This document shows positions 46,601-53,771 of a stretch of 58,571 nt of DNA, piece by piece. Position 1 is the stretch's first letter, and every line of letters starts with the position of its first letter. A program made the translations under genes and the position numbers. The notes beneath the pieces are model-generated. The model ran no database searches, had not been told where the DNA came from, and saw only the letters and a list, made by a program, of their open reading frames with translations. Origin of the DNA: Desulfovibrio sp. (GTDB lineage: Bacteria > Desulfobacterota > Desulfovibrionia > Desulfovibrionales > Desulfovibrionaceae); assembly GCA_024683955.1 (NCBI GenBank), contig JAIKXS010000031.1, forward strand, positions 1-58,571, read 5' to 3'.

Positions 46601-47227
46601 TGCAACCTTGTAAAAAATATTCTCATCATTTTTGCCGCTATTGATACATAAGCAGTATTGTTCAATTGCTTTTTTCCAATTTTTTAATGCTGTGTATGCA
46701 TTGCCAAGTTCCATATGGACTTGAGTATCTTTATTTCCATGTTCAATGGCATGTTTTAATGTTTCGGCCTCCTGCCAGTATTGCCCAACACTATGCTGAA
46801 GTTCTGCCTTCATCATTAGAGCTTCCTGGCTTGTCAATTCGTTGATATATTTGCTGATGTCTTTAGCTACTTCTGAATTCTTTGATGCCTTTGTGAGGCA
46901 GTATATATAGTGTTCCTTCCATGGATTCCAATCTGGCCGAAGTTCTACTGCGTTTTTATATGCCTTTGCAGCCTCTACGTAGCGTTTTAGCTTTTCATAG
47001 GAGAAGCCGAGACGGTAGTAGTCTATCCCTTTTTTTGAGGTTTCACTGATCTCTGATAATATTTTTTCAGCATCTTCCCATTGCTTTTTTTCTATATACA
47101 ATGCCCCCAGGCGTGCACATACAAACCTGTTTTTTATTTTTGATTTTTTATAGCTGTAGAGTGCTTTCTTCTTTTGCTTTCTAATATCATAATATATAGA
47201 TTTTAGTAGATTTAGTATCGATATCAT
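43634..47227 (-). CDS. Three-part TPR / CDP-glycerol glycerophosphotransferase / GT4 glycosyltransferase
   Basis: A 1197-residue polyfunctional protein. Residues 1 to about 380 are TPR repeats (YYRLGFSYEKLKRYVEAAKAYKNAVELRP; YEKAIEYYEKAIEENKKHSGEEDWYFRLGYCYEQTGKY). Residues about 440-790 are a TagF/TagB-type glycerophosphotransferase: LNTWHGTPWKFMG near 539, LEVGYPRVD, LYMPTFRG and ADILITDFSSIAFDYL. Residues from about 804 are a GT4 glycosyltransferase: FYGGYFSTNGITRSFLNLL, VAIGRLSIEKGHKKLI, VGDGPLFTNL, and VLPSDHEGQPMVLFEAM. It overlaps the galE stop by four bases. The chain could alternate sugar and phosphoglycerol additions. The gene is AT-rich and probably imported. Confidence 0.85.
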   Translation of the reverse strand: MISILNLLKSIYYDIRKQKKKALYSYKKSKIKNRFVCARLGALYIEKKQWEDAEKILSEISETSKKGIDYYRLGFSYEKLKRYVEAAKAYKNAVELRPDWNPWKEHYIYCLTKASKNSEVAKDISKYINELTSQEALMMKAELQHSVGQYWQEAETLKHAIEHGNKDTQVHMELGNAYTALKNWKKAIEQYCLCINSGKNDENIFYKVAYALEQEKDIESSNLYYELASATYKTSVDKLHDMHGREKESALYLYKTLTPSKAAKAGKRLEASFCFDKALECYELSIPEYINYCGLIAEAKNDYEKAIEYYEKAIEENKKHSGEEDWYFRLGYCYEQTGKYDIACQCYKKSYTNPDDNKKIDIQRACQEKYYFPFYHFYSNALEFCKKNEFQTACRFFKLTRPLCRHYSSSLQTFNRNRYFRLRAIYTEFCETQPLSSNVCLFESFAGRKMTCNPFGIFLEMLSREEFNGWTFVWCINDPEQIPAEFVNSSRCTFVLKDSILYTYYLATAKILINNSTFSTYFIRRNDQIYLNTWHGTPWKFMGVDIKGSFMEYANTQRNFMQATHILCPNDHTKHILIDRYSIKNIHKAEILEVGYPRVDITLRKESREKIRRQLGVTDSEKLVLYMPTFRGVMGNQIDVPEEILSAAKALQKLECKFIFSGHYFYEREFQEDAGNKILPPKNIENNELLAAADILITDFSSIAFDYLPTKKEIIYYIYDIVEYKNERGLYFGEEVFPGKKCYNLNQLITAVSESLENEYIPDETYNECISTFCPYDDGFSGKKTVDALLRYKNKLTPRSSDNKKAKLLFYGGYFSTNGITRSFLNLLSKIDKNKYDLYVVTPGKSIESDQNRIELFKQLPKEVSVIGFVGTPNLTVDEERVHYKFNKCQYLDSKKMRDIWDNSLRREYRRIFCDIPFDAVIQFDGYSPFWCGLFANSDAKKYVFLHNTMKDEMKDKYPNLENAYREFSKFDKIVSVSEALNDENKRYLSKTYDIPEEKFVFVENTQDFTRIERLSAQDPDPFFKDTIANKISFVAIGRLSIEKGHKKLINAFVKAHATNPNIVLFIVGDGPLFTNLTSQINNLKAQSYIFLTGYKSNPYPYIKNSDCFVLPSDHEGQPMVLFEAMSLKKPILATDIPSNRGVLERFVYGELVENSSKGLTNAINNFCKDTPPVSSSFNKAEYNNNCLSQFYNILNN

Positions 47228-48210
47228 TTCATTGCCTTATTCTTTAGTTTATTATTCCAATCCCATGCAGTTTTAATAATGCTTTCTATGCTTTCATATC
47301 GTGGTTCCCAATTTAGCAATTGCCGTGCTTTTTTTGAATCGGCAACTAGTTCTTTAGGATCTCCTGGCCTTCTATCACATACTTCAAATTTTACTCTTTT
47401 TCCAGTGACTTTTTCAACTGTGCTTATAATTTCTTTTACAGAAATTCCTTTTCCATTACCAAGGTTTATTGATGTCGATTTATTTTTATTTAGTAGATAT
47501 TCAAGTGCTAATGCGTGTGCTGAAGCCAAATCACAAACGTGCACGTAATCCCTGATACATGTTCCGTCTTTGGTTTTGTAGTCTGTGCCAAAAACTTTGA
47601 GAGTGTTCCCGTCTTCTGCCACGCTTCTTAGAACATTTGGAATCAAATGTGTTTCAGGCTCGTGCCATTCACCTGTTTCCCCTTCAGGGTCCGCTCCTGC
47701 GGCATTAAAGTAGCGCAGGGCTACCCATGGAAGAGCGTGTGCCTTTGCAAAGTCCTTCAGCATCCACTCCATTATCAACTTTGTCCTGCCGTACGGATTA
47801 ATAGGCATCGGCTTTTCGGTTTCGCAAACCGGGCAATTGTCTGGTAGCCCGTAAACTGCTGCTGAGCCAGAGACCACAAGCGGTCTCACCCCCTCATCCC
47901 TGAGACACTGCATAATTCGTAAGGAACCCAGAACGTTGTTTTCATAGTAGCTTCCTGGATCTACAACGGACTCTCCAACGGAGATCGAACTGGCGAAGTG
48001 GATTATTCCGTCTGGGTTGACTCTATGTATGACTGCCCTCAGTCGTGATTCGTCACGGATGTCTCCGTGAACGAAGTCTCCCCAGCGGACGAGCTCTTTG
48101 TGCCCCGTAGAGAGATTGTCGTAGACAGTGACTTCATTGCCGTTTCTTGCAAGATACTTGCATGTGTGACTGCCAATATATCCTGCTCCACCGGTGACTA
48201 GTACTTTCAT
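47224..48210 (-). CDS. galE: UDP-glucose 4-epimerase
   Basis: GalE interconverts UDP-glucose and UDP-galactose and here would supply a sugar donor for the glycan operon it leads. The 328-residue short-chain dehydrogenase shows the NAD motif VTGGAGYIGSHT, DNLSTGHKELV, the catalytic region SGSAAVYG with YGRTK (Tyr-x3-Lys), RYFNAAGADPEGETGEWH, and the typical C-terminal INLGNGKGISVKEII. Base composition changes within the gene: the 5' two-thirds are like the chromosome, while the 3' end is AT-rich like the downstream genes. The start codon follows a T-run and relies on a folded leader for its ribosome site. Confidence 0.93.
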   Translation of the reverse strand: MKVLVTGGAGYIGSHTCKYLARNGNEVTVYDNLSTGHKELVRWGDFVHGDIRDESRLRAVIHRVNPDGIIHFASSISVGESVVDPGSYYENNVLGSLRIMQCLRDEGVRPLVVSGSAAVYGLPDNCPVCETEKPMPINPYGRTKLIMEWMLKDFAKAHALPWVALRYFNAAGADPEGETGEWHEPETHLIPNVLRSVAEDGNTLKVFGTDYKTKDGTCIRDYVHVCDLASAHALALEYLLNKNKSTSINLGNGKGISVKEIISTVEKVTGKRVKFEVCDRRPGDPKELVADSKKARQLLNWEPRYESIESIIKTAWDWNNKLKNKAMK

Positions 48211-48259
48211 GAAAAAAATCAGCGTAGCGACGCAGAATATGCGAGGCTACGCTGCCTCC
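48211..48259 (-). promoter_or_regulatory. Structured ribosome-binding region of galE, also terminator-shaped
   Basis: Read on the minus strand, GGAGG (48259-48255) is directly followed by CAGCG (48254-48250), which pairs with CGCTG (48224-48220). The stem extends to AGCGTAGC/GCTACGCT, and ATTTTTTTC then leads to ATG. Folded, GGAGG is nine bases from the start codon; unfolded it is over 40 away. GAGGC can instead pair with the nearby GCCTC and hide the site. Stem plus seven T also resembles an intrinsic terminator, so transcription and translation could both be controlled. The AT-rich gap to 48416 may hold the promoter; none was fixed. Confidence 0.65.
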
Positions 48260-48416
48260 GGAAATGTAGTTTTTTCCAAATTATTGATATTGGTTAATGA
48301 AAAAATACAATATATTTGATATATAGTGTTTTTCTAGAATTGTATGCAGATATAGAAAGTGTATCGCTATGAGGCGTTTTTTTTCTAAGATCTTCAACAA
48401 ATAAAAAAGTTATCTG

Positions 48417-48980
48417 TTAAAACCTGTAGTTAAATTGGAGACCTATGCCTATTTCAGAGTCTGGTTGGTCACTGGTCGTTACTTTTTTATTCTGCTTATC
48501 ATCCTTGATAATTACTTCAGGACCAGCGTTAACATCGAAGCTCTCTGAGTCATCAAGGTTCTTCATCGCCTTAATGCGGTGTTCACCATGTAAAATGAGG
48601 TTTTCATCTGCGTTGCTACCCTGTTGTTTTTGGGGGGCAGTTCTCCACTCGCTTGATTTATTGTCATACTGTAGAACGTAGGATGGCTTATTGTTTGCAG
48701 ATTGTGAACGCTCCTGTGTTGCTCTTGGTTTCTGAATACCAAGTACAGCATTCTGTTGAAGATCGTCCCCGCTTATGCTGTTCTTCTGTCTGATGCCAGT
48801 TGGATTATTGCCCTGAAACCAGGCAGTGTGGGGAGGTGAACCGCCCTGTTGGGCGATTCTACTGACACTTTTATCTTCATGTTTCCCTTTCGAAGTCTCT
48901 GTCAGGACGCATGAGCATATCTGCGTCTGAAAAAGACATAGCAGTAGTATGAGAAAAGAGGTTGGTATCCCGTTTTTCAT
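48417..48980 (-). CDS. Small secreted protein of unknown function
   Basis: A 187-residue orphan with a probable signal peptide (MKNGIPTSFLILLLCLFQTQICSC). The middle is a polar, Gln/Asn/Ser-rich, probably disordered region. The end, SEIGIGLQFNYRF, has alternating hydrophobic residues and a terminal Phe, as in the last strand of outer-membrane beta-barrels. A full barrel is not possible at this size unless it oligomerises or the gene is a remnant. It lies alone on the minus strand between the efflux operon and galE. No family is recognised. Confidence 0.65.
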   Translation of the reverse strand: MKNGIPTSFLILLLCLFQTQICSCVLTETSKGKHEDKSVSRIAQQGGSPPHTAWFQGNNPTGIRQKNSISGDDLQQNAVLGIQKPRATQERSQSANNKPSYVLQYDNKSSEWRTAPQKQQGSNADENLILHGEHRIKAMKNLDDSESFDVNAGPEVIIKDDKQNKKVTTSDQPDSEIGIGLQFNYRF

Positions 48981-49055
48981 TGATGTAAAATAACGTGAAA
49001 TACCTGTGTAAAAAGTTATCTATGAGAAGAATACTGCCTTGAACACGCGCTAGTA

Positions 49056-50555
49056 TCAGCGTTTTTCTGGTTTTTGTGTGGTTTCCTTCTCGACAAGTTC
49101 ATTAGTATTGATCACAGGGAATGAGGGCTTTGCCCCAGGTTCGGCCCATCCTCCGCCGAGAGCCTGACAGACACTTACAACAGAGTTGAGCCTTCCCTCA
49201 AGAGCCTGGGCGTAACTGAGTTCAGCCGTGAAAAGCTCTCGCTCGGCATCAAGGACGGTGAGGTAGTCCGTATACCCGTTATCATACTGCAGGCGCGCAA
49301 TTTCCACTGCCCGTCTCAGGCTTTCGACCTGGCGTTGCATGCTTTCAACGATGTGGCTTGTCTCACGCTGCTTTGTGAGGGCTTGGCGGATATCGTTGAA
49401 TGCTTCCTGAACCGTATGATTATAGGTTGCAATGGCGGCCTCTTTTTGCGCCTCGGCATCTTTCAGGTTGTACCAGTTGCGCCCCCAGTCGAGGATTGGG
49501 ATTGTCCCACTGACGCCATAGCTCCAGGCGCCGGCAGGACCGCTAAAGAGTTTCGCAACGGAGGAACTCATTGTTCCGAGCATGCCCGTAAGGGAAATAC
49601 TTGGGAAAAATTGGGCTCTGGCTACGCCGATGTTGGCGTTATATGCCATGATGAGAAACTCTGAAGCGCGTATGTCCGGACGTCTCAGGAGAAGCTCTGA
49701 CGGCAGTCCCTCCGGCAGTAGGGGGGGCGCCGGCAGATGGCGTATGCTTTTTCCCCTGGCCATGGACCGTTCAATGATTTCTCTGGGGGAACGTCCGAGA
49801 AGAACTGCCAATGAGCCCTCGTATCCGTCAATGGCGATAGCGCTTTGATGGACCTGGGCTCTTGCTGTCTCAAGTGCAGCTCGGGCACGCTGCCAGTCAA
49901 GTTCTGTGATATCTCCCTGTTCGTAACGGCTTGTGTAGATTTTTAGCGCGTCCTGACGGGTTTTGAGCGTGCGACGGGCTACCTCAAGTTGCATATCGGC
50001 TGCAAGGAGGCCAAAGTAGGATCGGGCAACCTGTGCGGCAACAGAAAGTCTCAGGGCCTCATGTTTTAGAACAGTGTTCATGAGCACATCAGTGAGCATG
50101 GTGTACTGATTTCTGTTTTTGCCCCAGAAATCCAGTTCCCAAGTCGCGTTCAGTGTCCCCTGATGACTGGCGTATTCCTGGCTAAGGGTCGGAGTGTCAA
50201 AATTCGTGTTGGCTGTTCTGTTTGAGGCGAGCTGGCCCTTTGCTTCGGCATTGCCGGTTATCTGTGGAAAGAGAGCGGAACTGCCAACACCGGCCTTTGC
50301 CGCTGCCGAACGGATTTTTGCCATGGAGGAGGCCAGTTCCTGGTTTTTGGCCAGAGCCTCGTTAATGAGTTCCGAGAGGACCGGATCAGAAAAACGCGAC
50401 CACCAGTCTGTATTCAGGGGGGTGGTTCCAAGATCTACTTTCCGCCAGCTTTTTGGCATATCAAACTCAGGGCGTTCATAGCGCGGAGCAAGAGAACATG
50501 CACTAAGGACAGTAAGGATTGAAACAGCCGCAAGTAACCGGGATACTGTGATCAT
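49056..50555 (-). CDS. Outer-membrane efflux lipoprotein (NodT/OprM family)
   Basis: This is the TolC-like outer-membrane channel of a tripartite RND pump. The signal ends in LSAC with lipid Cys at 20. Family marks are LAPRYERPEFDMPKSW, DTPLNTDWW-like WWSRFSDPVLSELINEAL, PSELLLRRPDIRASEFLIMAYNANIGVARAQFFPSISLTG and QYDNGYTDYLTVLDAERELFTAELSYAQALEGRLNSVVSVCQALGGGW. The 499-residue length is usual. Its start overlaps the RND gene stop by four bases (ATGA), so it is translationally coupled as the last gene of the operon. Confidence 0.93.
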   Translation of the reverse strand: MITVSRLLAAVSILTVLSACSLAPRYERPEFDMPKSWRKVDLGTTPLNTDWWSRFSDPVLSELINEALAKNQELASSMAKIRSAAAKAGVGSSALFPQITGNAEAKGQLASNRTANTNFDTPTLSQEYASHQGTLNATWELDFWGKNRNQYTMLTDVLMNTVLKHEALRLSVAAQVARSYFGLLAADMQLEVARRTLKTRQDALKIYTSRYEQGDITELDWQRARAALETARAQVHQSAIAIDGYEGSLAVLLGRSPREIIERSMARGKSIRHLPAPPLLPEGLPSELLLRRPDIRASEFLIMAYNANIGVARAQFFPSISLTGMLGTMSSSVAKLFSGPAGAWSYGVSGTIPILDWGRNWYNLKDAEAQKEAAIATYNHTVQEAFNDIRQALTKQRETSHIVESMQRQVESLRRAVEIARLQYDNGYTDYLTVLDAERELFTAELSYAQALEGRLNSVVSVCQALGGGWAEPGAKPSFPVINTNELVEKETTQKPEKR

Positions 50556-53500
50556 ATGTTCTCCGCGTCGTCGTCATGGGCATGGGCATTGGCATTGGCA
50601 TTGGGGTCTTTCTTCCCCTGCAACTTAAGCGACAACTTCATGATGACTTTAAAGAAAAATGGAATAAAGAGAGTTGCGATACATGTGGCCGCAAGCATTC
50701 CGCCTATGACCGCCGTACCGATGGCATGACGGCTGTTAGCCCCGGCCCCGGTACTGATGGCCAAAGGAACTACACCGAGTATAAATGCCAGGGACGTCAT
50801 AATAATGGGTCTAAAACGCAGCCTTGAAGCGTGGAGGACAGCACCGTCAAGACTTTTACCCCCTCGCCAGGATTCAACGGCAAATTCAACAATCAAAATC
50901 GCGTTTTTGGATGCAAGACCAATCAGGGTAACGAGGGCAACCTGAAAATAGACATCATTTGAGAGATCCCTCAGCCAGGTTGCGCAAAAGGCGCCGAAGA
51001 CACCAAAGGGAACCGCGGAAAGAACCGCAAGCGGCAAGGACCAAGACTCGTACTGGGCGGCAAGGATCAGAAAAACCATGACAAGAGCAAGAATGAAAAT
51101 AATGGTTGTATCTGCAGAAGCCATTTTCTCCTGCAACGACGAGCCGACCCATCCGAGACTGTAGTTATCTGTTAGCGCTGACTTGGCAGCCTGTTCCATC
51201 TGAAGAAGAGCATCCCCGGAGGAATAGCCTTCCTTAGGGGTCCCCATGATGTGAGCGGCAGGAAACGCGTTGTACCGTTCAACGACCTGCGGCGCTGTAC
51301 GTCGTTCAAGCGTCATGACAGCAGTGAGCGGAACCATTTCGCCCTTGTTCGTACGGACGTGCACGTCGCGCAGAGAGTCAGCAAGCATGCGGTATGATGG
51401 ATCTGCCTGCATACGAACTTGAAAGGTCCTGCCAAGGTAGTTGAAATCGTTGATGTATGTTTGGCCAAACGTAGCGCCCATAGCGCTGTAGACATCACTA
51501 ATATTGATGCCCATGTCCTTGCAGCGTTCGCGGTCAAGATTTGCATAAAGCTGGGGAGCTGAGGTGGAAAAAAGATTTCGAACCATTCCGATGGCCGGAT
51601 ATTTTGGTGTTCCATCGGGGTTTTTGCTCATGGCCTCGGCGACAAATTTGTTGGCCATGGCTTCGAGGTCGTAGAGCGTACCATCGCCACGCATTTGGAT
51701 ATATCCTTCGAAACCACCGGTTGTACTCATACCCTGGATCGGAGGCGGAGAGAAGCTTAGAACGACTGCTTCGGGCTGCATCATATTGAGAGCCATTGTT
51801 TTGGCTGTAACGGCTGTATCCGAAAGTTCAGGGTCCTTTCGTTCGCTCCATGGCTTCAAAGTCGTAAAAAACGTCGCGTAGTTGCTTTTGACAGAGATGG
51901 TAGTGATATCCAGTCCGTCAATAACAGCCATACCGGCAAGGGCCGGAAGTTTCATCGTGTAATCTGTAATGACTTCCCCGATGCGCATGGTTCTTTCAAG
52001 AGATGCGCCATCTGGAAGAATGGCCATCCCGATGGTGTATCCTTGATCTTCGCTGGGCACTAGTCCTGTTGGAACCTGTTTGTTGAGCCATACAAGGGCG
52101 ACAATCATGAGAAGAAAAAGGAGAATGGCTCTAAGGGCGGATGCCTTCACAAAACGGACCGCTTTGAGATATCCCTCGGTCAGTGAGGAAAAGAACGCAT
52201 TGAAGCGGAGAAAAAAAGCTGAAGGAACGTGATTGTGGTCATGTGGTTTTAAAAGGAGCATACAGAGCGATGGCGTGAGTGTCAGGGCCACGATACCACT
52301 TAGCACGACTGAGACAGAAATCGTAATTGCAAACTGCTTATACATTTGTCCGGCAAGTCCGCCCATAAAAGAGACAGGAACAAAGACCGCACAAAGGACG
52401 AGAACAATGGCGATAACAGGCGCTGTGACCTCGTTCATGGCCTTTGCCGTTGCTTCTTTGGCAGGAAGGTGTTCACTGCTCATGATACGCTCGACATTCT
52501 CAAGTACAACAATAGCGTCGTCAACGACAATGCCGATTGCGAGAACAAGCCCGAAGAGGGTGAGGGTGTTGATCGAATAGCCAAGCGCGTACATGCCGGC
52601 AAAGGTTCCAATAATGGATACTGGGACGGCAATGCATGGGATAAGGGTGGCACGCCAGTTTTGAAGGAAAAGGAAAACGACGAAAAAGACCAGGACAATG
52701 GCTTCAAGGAGGGTATGGATCACCTCTACAATGGACTCCATAACGAAGTCGTTTGTGTCCACGATGAGTTTGAATTCCATACCGTCAGGCATGGTTTGCT
52801 TGATTTCATTAAGTCTCTTTGTGACCCTGTCGCCGGTTTCAATTGCGTTGGCTCCGGGAAGAAGGTAGACAGCCCCCATGCGAGCGACGGAGCCAATATA
52901 AGTTGATGCAACCGAGTAGTCCTTGCCTCCCAGTTCTATCCTGGCAACGTCTTTAAGGCGCAGCATGGCGCTGTCCTTGTCTGAGCGGATGACGATATTT
53001 CCAAATTGTTCAGGCGTAAGAAGACGGCCCAGGGTGTCTATCTGCCAAGACAGTTCCGTACCGCTCACGAGGGGCCTGTCGCCCAGACGGCCAGGGGCAA
53101 ATTGGGAGCTCTGCTCACTGACGGCCTGAGAAATGTCGGTGGCCGTAAGACCGTATTTGGCAAGCTTATCAGGATAGAGCCAAATGCGCATGGAGTAGTC
53201 CTGAGAGCCGAAGACAGCGCAGTCACCTACTCCAGGGATGCGCTTAAGCTCGTCGACGACATTGATGGACATCCAGTTGTGAATATAGGTTTCGCTGTAC
53301 CGTCCGTCAGGCGAGAGAAAGGAAAACACCTGCAGCATGGATGGGGAGCGCTTGACAACACTTACCCCCTGTCTGCGAACTGTTTCCGGGAGAAGAGTTT
53401 GGGCAAGGTTGACTTTGTTGTTGACGTTAACCAGGGCCATATCGGGGTTTGTGTCTAGAGAAAAGTAGACGTTGATCGTTCCGGATCCGGATCCGGATGC

Positions 53501-53761
53501 AGCCGTGGAAGACATGTAAAGCATGCCTTCCACACCGTTGATATTGACCTCAAGCGGAGCAAGAACCGTTGAGGCGATGGTTTCTGCGGATGCGCCAGGA
53601 TAGGACGCCTGCACATTGACGGTTGGCGGGACAAGGTCTGGGTACTGGGCAATAGGCAGAGCCTTGAGGGCCAGCGCCCCAACAAGGGTAATAAGAATGG
53701 AAATAACCGCTGAAAGGACGGGTCTACGTAAAAAAAGATTCGGCTTCGCTGAGGCTGCCAT
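50552..53761 (-). CDS. RND multidrug efflux transporter (HAE1, AcrB/MexB-like)
   Basis: This is the proton-driven inner-membrane pump of the tripartite system. The 1069 residues include the N-terminal MAASAKPNLFLRRPVLSAV helix. Also present are PTVNVQASYPGASAETIASTVLAPLE, the intramembrane Asp pair in GIVVDDAIVVLENVERI, the docking-domain repeats, and the second half with PFGVFGAFCATWLRDLSNDVYFQVALVTLIGLASKNAILIVEFA. The start follows AGGTGAATCCCA. The C-terminus carries an unusual Asn/Ala/His/Asp tail (NANANAHAHDDDAE) encoded by a tandem hexamer, which might bind metal or be neutral slippage. Substrates cannot be read from the sequence. Confidence 0.94.
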   Translation of the reverse strand: MAASAKPNLFLRRPVLSAVISILITLVGALALKALPIAQYPDLVPPTVNVQASYPGASAETIASTVLAPLEVNINGVEGMLYMSSTAASGSGSGTINVYFSLDTNPDMALVNVNNKVNLAQTLLPETVRRQGVSVVKRSPSMLQVFSFLSPDGRYSETYIHNWMSINVVDELKRIPGVGDCAVFGSQDYSMRIWLYPDKLAKYGLTATDISQAVSEQSSQFAPGRLGDRPLVSGTELSWQIDTLGRLLTPEQFGNIVIRSDKDSAMLRLKDVARIELGGKDYSVASTYIGSVARMGAVYLLPGANAIETGDRVTKRLNEIKQTMPDGMEFKLIVDTNDFVMESIVEVIHTLLEAIVLVFFVVFLFLQNWRATLIPCIAVPVSIIGTFAGMYALGYSINTLTLFGLVLAIGIVVDDAIVVLENVERIMSSEHLPAKEATAKAMNEVTAPVIAIVLVLCAVFVPVSFMGGLAGQMYKQFAITISVSVVLSGIVALTLTPSLCMLLLKPHDHNHVPSAFFLRFNAFFSSLTEGYLKAVRFVKASALRAILLFLLMIVALVWLNKQVPTGLVPSEDQGYTIGMAILPDGASLERTMRIGEVITDYTMKLPALAGMAVIDGLDITTISVKSNYATFFTTLKPWSERKDPELSDTAVTAKTMALNMMQPEAVVLSFSPPPIQGMSTTGGFEGYIQMRGDGTLYDLEAMANKFVAEAMSKNPDGTPKYPAIGMVRNLFSTSAPQLYANLDRERCKDMGINISDVYSAMGATFGQTYINDFNYLGRTFQVRMQADPSYRMLADSLRDVHVRTNKGEMVPLTAVMTLERRTAPQVVERYNAFPAAHIMGTPKEGYSSGDALLQMEQAAKSALTDNYSLGWVGSSLQEKMASADTTIIFILALVMVFLILAAQYESWSLPLAVLSAVPFGVFGAFCATWLRDLSNDVYFQVALVTLIGLASKNAILIVEFAVESWRGGKSLDGAVLHASRLRFRPIIMTSLAFILGVVPLAISTGAGANSRHAIGTAVIGGMLAATCIATLFIPFFFKVIMKLSLKLQGKKDPNANANAHAHDDDAENI
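50575..50607 (+). repeat. Tandem hexamer (GGCATG/GGCATT) in the RND C-terminal codons
   Basis: Five near-identical six-base units run in register through the last codons of the RND pump, encoding alternating Asn/His and Ala. Such repeats change length by slippage, here always in frame. Confidence 0.7.
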
Positions 53762-53771
53762 TGGGATTCAC

